The notes beneath the pieces were generated by a model that had not been told where the DNA came from, did no database searches, and was given only the letters and a program-made list of their open reading frames with translations. A program made the translations under genes and the position numbers. Of a stretch of 64,000 nt of DNA, positions 24,165 to 32,055 are shown in pieces. The number at the start of each line of letters is the position of its first letter. The first letter of the stretch is position 1. The DNA is from Paenibacillus melissococcoides. GTDB taxonomy: Bacteria > Bacillota > Bacilli > Paenibacillales > Paenibacillaceae. The stretch is taken from NCBI GenBank assembly GCA_944800085.1, contig CALYLO010000018.1, forward strand, positions 1 to 64,000, given 5' to 3'.

Positions 24165-26114
24165 TCAACAGTGCATATGACGCGCCGCCTCCTCCCAGGG
24201 CACGCTGTATCCCTGCCCCTTGGCGCAGAAGATGGAGGCCGAGGTGTAGAGCGGGTCCGCGTCTTTATTGTACGCCTTGGCCTTAATAATCTCCTCCGCG
24301 TTATGGCAGCGCTCATACCCGCCGAAGCGCAGCTGCAGCATCCCCTTGCCCTGGGTATAGGCCGCCAGCTCGGCGCTGTAGTTCATAAAGGTGGCCACCG
24401 GCGCCTTGCCCGTTATCACGACCTGATCTCCGGCGAACTGGGGCGGATCGAACCGGCCTGCCGCCTTCTGGATATCGGTCATGACGCGTCCCATATGCTC
24501 GGACGCGACCTTCACCTTCACCTCATAATACGGCTCCAGCAGCACATTGTCCGCTTGCTCCAGCCCTTGCCGAAGCGCCCGGCAGGCCGCCTCGCGGAAG
24601 TCGCCGCCGCTCGTGTGCTTATTGTGGGCCCGGCCCTTCGTCAGCGTCATGTTGACATCGGTGACGGGGGATCCGGTCAGCAGCCCGTGGTGATCCCGCT
24701 CCAGCAAGTACTGCTCAATGACATGCTGATAGTTGACCGTCAGCACGTCGGGATGGCACTCGTTCCGGAATACCATTCCGCTGCCTCTGGCGCCGGGCTC
24801 CAGCCGAAGATGCACCTCCGCGTAATGCCCGAGCGGTTCGAAATGCCCGCATCCCGTCACTGCCGAAGCAATCGTCTCCTTGTACAGAATGTCCGGTGTC
24901 CCGAAGGAGACATCCATGCCGAACCGCTCCTTGACCAGCCGCTCCAGCACCTCCAGTTGAATGACGCCCATCACATGGATATGAATCTCCTGCAGCGCCT
25001 CATCCCACTGAACCCGAAGCGACGGATCTTCGGCATCGAGCAGGCGGAAGCGCTGGAGCACCTCCTTCACATGGAGCGAAGGCGGAAAGATGACCTTCGA
25101 CGTCAGCATCGGCACCATTTCGTATTCGGCCCGATCGTTCAGCGCGCCCAAGCCTTCCCCGGCCGCGGCCGCCGATAGTCCGGTAACGGCACAGAGCTGG
25201 CCTGCCTCCGCCTGTTCGGCATGGTCATATTTGCGGCCGTTGTATATCCGAATCGAGGTCACCTTCTCGGCGATCCGGTCCGGTCCGGGGCCATAGCGGA
25301 CCTCGTCCCTGACATGCAGGGATCCGCCCAGCACCTTCAGATGGGTAACGCGGGCGCCGTTCGCGTCATGGCGGATCTTGTATACCCGGGCCGCGAACGG
25401 CTGATCCTTCAGCCAGCTCCCCGGCGTGAAGTCATCCACCAATTGCAGCAGCTCGGTTACGCCCACATCCTGCAGGGCGGATCCTGCGGCGCAGGGGAAC
25501 AGACGATGCGTCCGAATCAAGCCGGCCGCCGCGTTCCGCCACACCTCCCGATCGTATTCGTCCTCCATATAACGGACGAGCAATTCCTCATCGCGTTCGG
25601 CCAGAAAAGTGATCAGCCCGTCCTCCCATTCCGCTTCGCCGCAGGCGGAGCTCATATCGACCGCGTCCGGCGTCAGTTGGACGCGAATATCGTCCAACAC
25701 CCGCTCTGCATCCGCCCCGGTCCGATCCGTCTTGTTGATGAAAAAGAAGACCGGCACCCGGTGGCTGTTCAGCAGCTGCCAGACCGTCTCCGTATGGCCC
25801 TGCACGCCCTCCGCCGCGCTGACGACGACAATGGCGGCATCCATCACCTGGATGGCCCGCTCCATCTCGGCGGAGAAATCGACGTGCCCCGGCGTGTCGA
25901 TCAACGTGTAGGTAGTGCCATTGTATGTCATCACCGCCTGATCGGCGAAGATCGTAATGCCCCGTTCCTTCTCGATCTCGTGACTGTCCATGCAGGCATC
26001 CCGGTTATCGACCCGCCCCCGGCTCCGAATGCTGCGGGTATGGTACAGCAGCTGCTCGGCCAGCGTCGTCTTCCCTGCGTCTACATGAGCGAATATGCCG
26101 ATTGTTCTATGCAT
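24165..26114 (-). CDS. TetM/EF-G-like ribosomal protection GTPase
   Basis: About 649 residues from ATG 26114 (site AGAGGTG); the frame could extend to 26141. GTPase motifs: G1 AHVDAGKTT, G2 ERGITI, G3 DTPGHVDF and G4 NKTD. Domains II-V of EF-G/TetM type follow. The length matches Tet ribosomal protection proteins (about 640) rather than EF-G (about 690). These dislodge tetracycline from the ribosome. Base composition matches neighbours and it has no mobile flanks, so it looks like a chromosomal homologue; resistance is not proven. Confidence 0.85.
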   Translation of the reverse strand: MHRTIGIFAHVDAGKTTLAEQLLYHTRSIRSRGRVDNRDACMDSHEIEKERGITIFADQAVMTYNGTTYTLIDTPGHVDFSAEMERAIQVMDAAIVVVSAAEGVQGHTETVWQLLNSHRVPVFFFINKTDRTGADAERVLDDIRVQLTPDAVDMSSACGEAEWEDGLITFLAERDEELLVRYMEDEYDREVWRNAAAGLIRTHRLFPCAAGSALQDVGVTELLQLVDDFTPGSWLKDQPFAARVYKIRHDANGARVTHLKVLGGSLHVRDEVRYGPGPDRIAEKVTSIRIYNGRKYDHAEQAEAGQLCAVTGLSAAAAGEGLGALNDRAEYEMVPMLTSKVIFPPSLHVKEVLQRFRLLDAEDPSLRVQWDEALQEIHIHVMGVIQLEVLERLVKERFGMDVSFGTPDILYKETIASAVTGCGHFEPLGHYAEVHLRLEPGARGSGMVFRNECHPDVLTVNYQHVIEQYLLERDHHGLLTGSPVTDVNMTLTKGRAHNKHTSGGDFREAACRALRQGLEQADNVLLEPYYEVKVKVASEHMGRVMTDIQKAAGRFDPPQFAGDQVVITGKAPVATFMNYSAELAAYTQGKGMLQLRFGGYERCHNAEEIIKAKAYNKDADPLYTSASIFCAKGQGYSVPWEEAARHMHC

Positions 26115-26194
26115 TCTGACACCTCTCGTAGCGGTTTCCATTGATTGTTATGATTTCAGTGCACGCATGTTCCATCGGTAAAGAGCTGTTCCCA

Positions 26195-26620
26195 TCATAG
26201 CACAGAGATCGCGGAGGCATCACGGGCCGATATGGTAATGCTGTCATCCGCCCGTTCTTCCTTCAGCTGGATCAACAGCCGGACCGCAGCCTCCGGATCA
26301 AAGACAGGGAACTGGTGTCCGTATGGCACGCGGAATACGTGCCCATCGCCCGAAATGCTTCCGGCAGCGAATACATCCTGTCCCGCTCCCCCCATAGAAG
26401 CGTAACCGGCACATCCGGCAAGGCTGCCGGAGCCATATTGGGCAGAGCATGCTGCACCAGGCGCAGCATATCCGCATTCGCTGCCGCGATCCGGGGCGAG
26501 GATAACCCCCGTATCACCGATTCGACATATCCGTCCGGAATCTCCTCGTGCCGCTCGATGCCTTCTTCCCGCAGCAGCATTCGCCGGAGCATAGACGCGC
26601 TTAGCCGCTGCAGGCGATTC
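26195..26620 (-). pseudogene. Alpha/beta-hydrolase remnant, truncated and frameshifted
   Basis: Reading leftward, one frame gives SASMLRRMLLREEGIER, then AALPDVPVTLLWGERDRMYS, the usual strand before the catalytic Asp. Near 26345 the frame changes and continues as HVFRVPYGHQFPVFDPEAAV, which carries the catalytic-type His (GHQ), and ends at 26195. The N-terminal half with the nucleophile elbow is absent; a different gene fragment abuts at about 26,600. A dead hydrolase gene. Confidence 0.72.
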
Positions 26621-26967
26621 TGACCGATATCGGCAGCAGCAGCCCCAGCGCCTTCATTACCGTGCCGGGCGCCGAGCACAAAAGCAATGCCGCCATCGTT
26701 ACCGCGCTCTCGCAGAGACTGACGGTCGAGATTCGCCGCGGCGGCAGCATATTCCGGCAGGACTTCAAGCATGGCATTCCCCAGACCGGATTATTGACGG
26801 TAGGGGCGACGCGGGAGACCGGCACAAGCATCACCTTCCTGCCGGATCGGGAGCTGTTCCGCCTTCCGCTCTCGGCGGAATCACTAAGCCGGTACACCCG
26901 GTCCGTCTCCGAGGCGAACCCCGGGCTGAGCATTCAATTGCATCGAAGCGACACACGTCCAGATTGA
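26604..26967 (+). pseudogene. GyrB/ParE-like ATPase fragment
   Basis: An open stretch of about 120 codons resembles the middle of a type II topoisomerase B subunit: HKSNAAIVTALSQRLTVEIR, then GTSITFLPDRELF, as in the GHKL ATPase of GyrB (VNALS, TGTT..FKPD). The N-terminal ATP-binding half and the transducer and toprim domains are missing. No proper start is present. It looks like a remnant of a gyrB-like paralogue, cut where the hydrolase remnant on the other strand begins. The chromosome must carry gyrB elsewhere. Confidence 0.65.
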
Positions 26968-26976
26968 TGGCCTCCC

Positions 26977-27001
26977 AGCCCCCTCTTTCCCGGAGGGGGC
27001 T
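26977..27001 (+). terminator. Terminator hairpin after the gyrB-like remnant
   Basis: AGCCCCCTC (26977-26985) and GAGGGGGCT (26993-27001) form a 9-bp GC-rich stem followed by TTTC. Works best for the plus strand. Confidence 0.65.
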
Positions 27002-27098
27002 TTCAGCGAGAAGGCACGTCCAACCGGAACAAATACTATACCGTTATCCTCCCCTGCAAATGGGACAATCTTGGGGTCCGGCCGGCAAGCCGGCACGC

Positions 27099-27377
27099 TT
27101 AAAGTTTCTGCAGAAGGATAGCTTCAAGGAGATCTCCCACACTGATATTATTGAGTTCCTCGGCAATCCGGTCCGCCCTTGTTTTTTTGCGAATCGAGCC
27201 TTCAAGCACAATTTCGATTCTTTGATTTTTGTCAATCAAGACAGAAGTAACCTCAAGCGCATTGGCTAATAGACCGACGACCACTGCAATCTGCTGCGGC
27301 GTCAGCTTCGATGGAGAGGATTTTTTCTTTCCGTTTTTCTTGTTGCCGCCGCCCGTTCCATTCCCGTTCCGTGCCAT
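27099..27377 (-). CDS. Small basic protein of unknown function
   Basis: About 92 residues from ATG 27377 (the frame opens at 27389). The N-terminus is low-complexity and basic (MARNGNGTGGGNKKNGKKKS). Residues about 24-92 look folded: KLTPQQIAVVVGLLANALEV, then a strand pair RIEIVLEG and a C-terminal helix. I do not recognise the family. A 40-residue membrane peptide gene lies 16 bases upstream, so they may be an operon. Confidence 0.6.
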   Translation of the reverse strand: MARNGNGTGGGNKKNGKKKSSPSKLTPQQIAVVVGLLANALEVTSVLIDKNQRIEIVLEGSIRKKTRADRIAEELNNISVGDLLEAILLQKL

Positions 27378-27393
27378 GGCCGTCACCATCCGA

Positions 27394-27516
27394 TCAGACT
27401 ATAATGATATCCAAGTCCCCCCCGCCTTCATTGGCTCCGATTCCGATGATGAAGGAAGTAGCGATCACGATGACTACGATTAAAGTAATAATTCTTGCGT
27501 TGTCCTCTTCGCTCAT
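27394..27516 (-). CDS. Small single-pass membrane peptide (40 aa), unknown
   Basis: A 40-residue frame: charged start MSEEDNAR, one hydrophobic helix (IITLIVVIVIATSFIIGIGA) and an acidic/glycine turn then DLDIIIV. ATG 27516 is preceded by AGGTGG at six bases. The size and shape resemble Firmicute sporulation or stress micropeptides, but no family is recognised. It probably shares a transcript with the downstream basic protein gene. Confidence 0.55.
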   Translation of the reverse strand: MSEEDNARIITLIVVIVIATSFIIGIGANEGGGDLDIIIV

Positions 27517-27533
27517 ACTAACCCACCTATTCC

Positions 27534-27651
27534 CTAAATGCGTTTTACTTCATCATATGAAGCTAACGCTCCCGCGTACCGGATATCGAGCAATTTAGCG
27601 AGTTCGTCCGATAGCGCATCGCCCGCTCCTTGCAGGTACGCCAGGATCATC
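27534..27651 (-). CDS. Possible small ORF upstream of the membrane peptide gene
   Basis: A frame ending at 27534, 17 bases before the next gene, reads MILAYLQGAGDALSDELAKL and ends YDEVKRI. It extends upstream without a good start or ribosome binding site; ATG at about 27651 is the only in-frame ATG near. It overlaps, on the other strand, a promoter for the nucleotidyltransferase. Spacing suggests an operon, but the gene may be a remnant. Confidence 0.3.
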
Positions 27652-27658
27652 GTACAAT
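27630..27658 (+). promoter_or_regulatory. Candidate promoter of the ANT(4')-like gene
   Basis: -35 TTGCAG (27630-27635) and -10 TACAAT (27653-27658) are 17 bases apart. Transcription would start near 27665, leaving a leader of about 130 bases that holds a tiny ORF and an inverted repeat. Confidence 0.5.
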
Positions 27659-27695
27659 TTCGGTAAAGAGGATACGAAAGGAAGGTTCGAGCGCC

Positions 27696-27722
27696 ATGCC
27701 GAAGCTCAAAGTGCCCCGTTAA
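27696..27722 (+). CDS. Putative leader peptide, 8 codons
   Basis: ATG 27696 has the site AAAGGAAGG (27677-27685) and encodes MPKLKVPR followed by TAA (27720-27722). It lies in the leader of the aminoglycoside nucleotidyltransferase gene, upstream of an inverted repeat that covers that gene's start. Layout resembles inducible resistance leaders; function is inference. Confidence 0.4.
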   Translation: MPKLKVPR

Positions 27723-27741
27723 TCCCGAGGCCCGCCGTCCA

Positions 27742-27807
27742 GCTTGTTCATACTCGCCTTGACCGCCAATAACAAAAAGGGAGATGCTGCCTATGAACAA
27801 GCTTGGA
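27742..27807 (+). promoter_or_regulatory. Inverted repeat covering the start codon of the nucleotidyltransferase
   Basis: AGCTTGTTCATA in 27735-27760 is complementary to TATGAACAAGCT at the start of the downstream gene (ATG 27793). In RNA the pair would form a stem of at least 12 bp that masks the start codon, with the ribosome binding site AAGGGAG in the loop. It could make translation conditional. Boundaries are approximate. Confidence 0.45.
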
Positions 27808-28563
27808 CCTGTGCCGATATCGAAGGAAGCGCGGATGGAGACATGCCGCAAGATTGCGGACCGGCTGCATGAGAAATACGGAAAGCGAATCAAAGCGATT
27901 GGCGTATACGGATCGATCGCCCGCGGCATGGACGGCCCGTATTCTGACATCGAAATGTTCTGCGTGCTGCGGAAATCGAGCGAAGCCGCAGACGACTGCT
28001 ATGAATGGTCTGCAGGGCCATGGAAGGCCGAGGTAGACGTGATGAGCGAGCATGTTCTGCTGTGCGAAGCGGCAGAGATCGAAGGACGATGGCCGCTTAC
28101 GCATGGCCCGTTCTTCACGGCGCTGGCCTTGTATGATCCGGAAGAGTTCTTCCCGAAGCTCAAGGCCGCAGCCGAATCCCCGCCTGCGTCGGAATTCCGC
28201 CGGGCTATCTGCGAGGTGCTGGTCGGCGAAATGTATGAGTTCGCGGGTAAGCTTCGCAACGCGAGCCTGCACGGTCCAGACTCCTACCTGCCTTATCTGG
28301 CTATGCAGTTCGCCCACAACGGCGCGATGATACTGGGCCTGCATCATCGGACCTTGTTCACCACCGGCGCCCGCGTGCTGCCGGAGGCCCTGGCGCTGCC
28401 GGATCGCCCGCAAGGCTATGATGAGCTGGCAGGGCTGATCATGTCCGGGGAGCTGGCCGACCCGGAACGGATCGTCACCGCCTGCGAAGCGTACTGGCAA
28501 GGGCTGACCGCCTGGGCCGCCAAGCATCATTACGCGATTGTCTCGCCGCCGATTCCATTCTAG
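27793..28563 (+). CDS. ANT(4')-I-like aminoglycoside O-nucleotidyltransferase
   Basis: About 256 residues from ATG 27793 (site AAGGGAG); another ATG at 27784 overlaps the site. The length matches ANT(4')-Ia (AadD/KNTase). The nucleotidyltransferase motif is KAIGVYGSIARGMDGPYSDI with the paired Asp of the SDIEM stretch, and the C-terminal KNTase domain has LVGEMYEFAGK with the catalytic-base Glu, and AMILGLHHRTLFTT. Such enzymes adenylylate the 4' hydroxyl of kanamycin, tobramycin and related drugs. The gene's composition fits the host, so it is probably a native chromosomal homologue. Confidence 0.86.
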   Translation: MNKLGPVPISKEARMETCRKIADRLHEKYGKRIKAIGVYGSIARGMDGPYSDIEMFCVLRKSSEAADDCYEWSAGPWKAEVDVMSEHVLLCEAAEIEGRWPLTHGPFFTALALYDPEEFFPKLKAAAESPPASEFRRAICEVLVGEMYEFAGKLRNASLHGPDSYLPYLAMQFAHNGAMILGLHHRTLFTTGARVLPEALALPDRPQGYDELAGLIMSGELADPERIVTACEAYWQGLTAWAAKHHYAIVSPPIPF

Positions 28564-28567
28564 AAGA

Positions 28568-28599
28568 AGAGAGACCCGCGTTCCGCTGCGGGTCTCTCT
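28568..28599. terminator. Strong bidirectional terminator
   Basis: AGAGAGACCCGC (28568-28579) pairs perfectly with GCGGGTCTCTCT (28588-28599), between the convergent nucleotidyltransferase and FAD oxidoreductase genes. Confidence 0.82.
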
Positions 28600-28639
28600 G
28601 TCTGTCCGGCTCCCGCCGGGTTATCGGCCTTCGTTTCGG

Positions 28640-30094
28640 TTAACGGTTCAGCACAATGCCGTAATTCCGTTCCAGATACTTATGGATCCGTTGAAAATCG
28701 GCCTGGGTTAATTGCTTCAGCCGCTTATTCTTGAGCTCTTTCCCTAAAATAATCCCGATCGTCTCGGCGGCCAGCGCGGTGTTCGGCATAATTCGGGCCG
28801 TGCCGTACGCTTTGATCGTGGCCCCGACATTTTTGCCGGCGACGAGCACGTTCTCATAGTTTTTCAATTCGAAGGAGCGCAGCGGCATGCCGTACCGGTT
28901 CGGCTTGCCGAAGCCGATTCCTTTTGGAATGGCCCGCACAGCCTGCAGATCGACCGAGTAGCCGCCGATGCTGACATTATCCCAGAACATTTTGCCTGAC
29001 ATCACGTCCGGGTAGTCCAAAATATAGTCGGTCTCGAAGCGGTTGTAATCCCGAATATATAAATAATCGGGAAACCCGTCCAATTCGGCGTTTTTATATC
29101 CGGGAATATGCTTCTGCAAAAATTTTAGAATATGCGGCGCCTCGGCCTTCCCCTTCTCGACGGCGGATCGGACCGATTCCGGATTCGCCGGATCGACGTT
29201 GAAGATGAGCAGCGCATTCATAATCACTTGGCCATTCCGCTGAGAGGTGGAATTGATGCCGCGAAAAACGAGCTGATCATCCTTCGGCTTGTATTGGAAG
29301 GTCAGATTGCTGAAGCCCGTCGCCGTGTTCCAATCGACATATGTATTCGGACCATACTTCTTCTGCACATTGGTCAGCGGATAATCGAGCAGCACCTGCT
29401 CGTGCAGTTCATTCCAATCCACATTTTTGAACCTCAGCATGAGGGTGGCGGCCATATGATCCGGCTTTTTGCCGTTATAGATGCTTTCCATGCCGGGAAT
29501 CCGCTTGACTTCCAGCTTGCTCGTCAAAGCGTTAAAATCGGTATTTTCCACGAAGTATTCCGCTTCCGCCCGATACGGCTTGCCGTCCTTCGTCCGGTAC
29601 GTCAGCGACTGGATCGCCTTCTCTTTCCCCCGGGGAACGACCTCTACCTTTTCGATGCGGATGCTGTTTTGGATCGGGATATTTTTGATGATCGATTGGA
29701 AATAGCGGTTGAATTCTTCTTCCTTGCGAATGGTGCCTGCGTTATAGCCATTGAATAACCTCCGAATCTCGCCCTGCACGAGGCTCCGCTTCTGATTGTC
29801 ATTCGGCTGGTCGAGCACAAGCATCTGACCTTGAATCAGTTCGCCTCCCGGCTTGCTTCGCGGATCGAGGATCATCACCTTCAGCCCGAGATCGCGGGCG
29901 GCCTTGGCCAGGAGCACCCCCTGAATCTCGCTGCCGATGACGACAACGTCGTAATGGGTGCAGCCGGTTCCGCAGGATGACTTCGCCGCGGCGGCAGCCA
30001 TTCCCTCAGGAAGGATGGATGCGGCGACGAGGACGGCAGCGAACCACAGCATGATGCGCCGGATGATGATGGAACGGTTCTGTGACGGTTTCAT
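28640..30094 (-). CDS. Exported FAD-dependent oxidoreductase
   Basis: About 484 residues from ATG 30094; the open frame extends further but without support. The N-terminus is a Sec signal (RRIMLWFAAVLVAASILPEG, then AAAAAKSS). A Rossmann FAD motif follows (YDVVVIGSEIQGVLLAKAA, a variant of GxGxxG with SEIQG), and a C-terminal FAD segment NVLVAGKNVGATIKAYGTAR. It resembles the FAD_oxidored group (PF12831). Substrate is unknown. Export of a flavoprotein is unusual unless it folds outside. Its ribosome binding site GGAGGAG is farther than usual (14 bases). Confidence 0.75.
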   Translation of the reverse strand: MKPSQNRSIIIRRIMLWFAAVLVAASILPEGMAAAAAKSSCGTGCTHYDVVVIGSEIQGVLLAKAARDLGLKVMILDPRSKPGGELIQGQMLVLDQPNDNQKRSLVQGEIRRLFNGYNAGTIRKEEEFNRYFQSIIKNIPIQNSIRIEKVEVVPRGKEKAIQSLTYRTKDGKPYRAEAEYFVENTDFNALTSKLEVKRIPGMESIYNGKKPDHMAATLMLRFKNVDWNELHEQVLLDYPLTNVQKKYGPNTYVDWNTATGFSNLTFQYKPKDDQLVFRGINSTSQRNGQVIMNALLIFNVDPANPESVRSAVEKGKAEAPHILKFLQKHIPGYKNAELDGFPDYLYIRDYNRFETDYILDYPDVMSGKMFWDNVSIGGYSVDLQAVRAIPKGIGFGKPNRYGMPLRSFELKNYENVLVAGKNVGATIKAYGTARIMPNTALAAETIGIILGKELKNKRLKQLTQADFQRIHKYLERNYGIVLNR

Positions 30095-30289
30095 TCTTGT
30101 GTACGTTACTCCTCCTGCTAAAATTTTTCCTAGTTCTATAACAACATATCTTTCCCTGGTAAAGGTTACAAAGAAACAAGTTCCGCTTGCAGCGAGATCA
30201 AGGCTTGACTTCCCGCTCCGCCCGGCCCGGCTCAATAGGGAGCCGATCGCCGCCAGCGATTCGCTGAAGCGGCTGCCTGCGCGGGGCAT

Positions 30290-30718
30290 GCTCTATTCTT
30301 CATCGGCATCGATGAGCCTGCGTACGATATCGAGCACCGGGTCATCTATGCGGCATCCGCCGATGGCCTGGAACGGCGAGCGCGGCGGATCTACCGCGCT
30401 CGGCGAGGAATTCGGCTCCTTCGAGGCGCTTGTCCGCCCCACGCTGGAGTTCCCCAACTATGCATATGAAGATATGGTGTCCTTCGACGACGATTCATAT
30501 GAACGGTATCTTGATTTCGTGATGGAGATGTCCTCAGAGGTGACGCCGAGCGGGCCCGGAACGAGGTGGATGATATCGTCATGCTGCTGGAGATCGGCAG
30601 CTCGGATGCCGTCGGCTTCCAATGGTGGGATTGCGGGGTTATTCATTTCTTCATCCGCGGGGAAGACTTGCGGAACGGCCGGTTCGACCGCACCTATTGC
30701 TCGTTGTATTCGAGCTGA
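30290..30718 (+). pseudogene. YwqG-like (DUF1963) remnant with several frameshifts
   Basis: Three frames in succession carry pieces of a DUF1963 protein: FIGIDEPAYDIEHRVIYAAS near 30305-30370, then FGSFEALVRPTLEFPNYAYE from about 30410, and near the end IVMLLEIGSSDAVGFQWWDC then GVIHFFIRGEDLRNGRFDRT before TGA 30716-30718. YwqG homologues end in the same way. The N-terminus is missing. A decayed gene. Confidence 0.7.
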
Positions 30719-30818
30719 CGTTAACCTGACGGCAACGCTCAAGAAGCGGGCCGCGCGCAGGCCGGCGGCATGATCCGCCGGCTTGGCCTGTCTTTGAGCA
30801 TGCCGCTCTTCTGTTCGC

Positions 30819-31532
30819 TCATTCCGCCGCCAGCGCGGCCTGCAGCCGATCGGCATGAAGCCACAGCCGCTTGCGGGGGCCTTCCTTGCGCACAATCCCC
30901 TCGGCCGCCAGTTCATTCATCATGGCCGTGACCGTCTCGCGGATGGATCCCGCCATACTGGCCAGCTCCTGATGCGTCAGCTCGACCTCCAGCCGCACCC
31001 AGGACGGGCCGGCATCTTCCTCCTGAACCGGGGTATTGCGTTTGAACTTCTCCGACAACTTGTAGAGCAGATAAAGCAGCCGCTGCCGCACGCTTCCATA
31101 GGTCATCCGCTCCAGCAGCTCCTCCACTTCCTTCAGGCGGGCGGAAATGATCTCAATGAACCGGAGAGCCAGTTCCGGCCGCTCCGTCATAACCTGCCGG
31201 AACTGGACATGATCAATCGAGCAGATGACCGCGTCCTCCACCGTGACCGCGTACGTATGCGGATCGCCGGCCGCAAAAGAAGCAATCTCCCCGAACAGAT
31301 GCCCGGCACCCATCAGATCGATCGTCAGCTCCTTCCCTTCCCCGGTGATTTGATAGAGGCGGACAATGCCGGACTTGACTAAATAGAGCCTCTTCCGCTC
31401 GGCATGCGGGGTCGTAATGAGCGTTCCTTTTTTGACGAACTCGACCGGGGTGACCGACTCGATTCGCTTCAATTCTTCGCTGTCGAGGCCGTCGAACAGA
31501 TTGATTCTCGATAAATACTTTGCCTTGTCCAC
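30819..31532 (-). CDS. Crp/Fnr-family transcriptional regulator
   Basis: A 237-residue regulator. An N-terminal cyclic-nucleotide-type beta barrel (about 10-125; GHLFGEIASFA is the usual phosphate-binding cassette position) is followed by a dimer helix and a Crp-type HTH (ELTHQELASMAGSIRETVTA, about 180-199). It lacks the N-terminal cysteines of Fnr iron-sulfur proteins. Divergent from a DoxX-like gene, with a Crp-type dyad TGTAG-N6-CTACA between them, so it probably controls that gene or itself. The effector is unknown. Confidence 0.88.
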   Translation of the reverse strand: MDKAKYLSRINLFDGLDSEELKRIESVTPVEFVKKGTLITTPHAERKRLYLVKSGIVRLYQITGEGKELTIDLMGAGHLFGEIASFAAGDPHTYAVTVEDAVICSIDHVQFRQVMTERPELALRFIEIISARLKEVEELLERMTYGSVRQRLLYLLYKLSEKFKRNTPVQEEDAGPSWVRLEVELTHQELASMAGSIRETVTAMMNELAAEGIVRKEGPRKRLWLHADRLQAALAAE

Positions 31533-31560
31533 AAGACTCCCTCCATTATTTTGCGGTGGC

Positions 31561-31576
31561 TGTAGGCTGGACTACA
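31561..31576. promoter_or_regulatory. Crp/Fnr-type operator dyad
   Basis: TGTAG-GCTGGA-CTACA is a perfect dyad with the six-base spacer typical of Crp/Fnr sites, placed between the divergent regulator and DoxX-like genes. Confidence 0.6.
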
Positions 31577-31654
31577 TCCGATAACCACACGCTCCCCTAT
31601 ACTGAACGCACGAGCCATTGCTCGACATCCCATTCACAATGGAGTGTGAGATCT

Positions 31655-31996
31655 GTGACGATTGTCGTTATCATCATCCAATGCATTCTCATCGCCATGT
31701 TCACGGTGTCCGTCCTGCTCAAGTTCGGGCGCCCGCCCTCGATGGTCCGGCATTGGCAGGAATACCGGTATCCAAGCTGGTTCATGGATGTGACCGCGAC
31801 GCTTGAGGCGGCGGGCATCGCCGGCCTGATTGCCGCCTTCTGGCTCCCCGCGGCGTTGAAGTACGCCGCCGTCCTGTACATCCTCCTGATGCTGGGCGCC
31901 ATCCATGCGCATCTGTTCCGGGCCAAGCATCCGCCGAAGATGGCCATCAACGCGGCAGCGATGCTCCTGCTCTCGCTTATCCTGCTTGCCATCTAG
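31655..31996 (+). CDS. DoxX-like membrane protein
   Basis: A 113-residue protein from GTG 31655 (site GGAGTGTGAG); longer frames have no support. Four hydrophobic helices: IVVIIIQCILIAMFTVSVLL, then ATLEAAGIAGLIAAFWLP, ALKYAAVLYILLMLGAIHAH and AAAMLLLSLILLA. The pattern is that of the DoxX-like small family. Role unknown, possibly redox-related as for other DoxX proteins. Divergent Crp-type regulator suggests regulated expression. Confidence 0.72.
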   Translation: MTIVVIIIQCILIAMFTVSVLLKFGRPPSMVRHWQEYRYPSWFMDVTATLEAAGIAGLIAAFWLPAALKYAAVLYILLMLGAIHAHLFRAKHPPKMAINAAAMLLLSLILLAI

Positions 31997-32013
31997 CGCT
32001 GCCGGAACAGCAA

Positions 32014-32045
32014 GCCCCGGATCGATTCTCGATTCCATCCGGGGC
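32014..32045. terminator. Terminator hairpin between DoxX-like and GNAT genes
   Basis: GCCCCGGAT (32014-32022) pairs with ATCCGGGGC (32037-32045), with an inner ATCGA/TCGAT pair. Convergent genes on both sides. Confidence 0.65.
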
Positions 32046-32055
32046 CACGGTCCGC

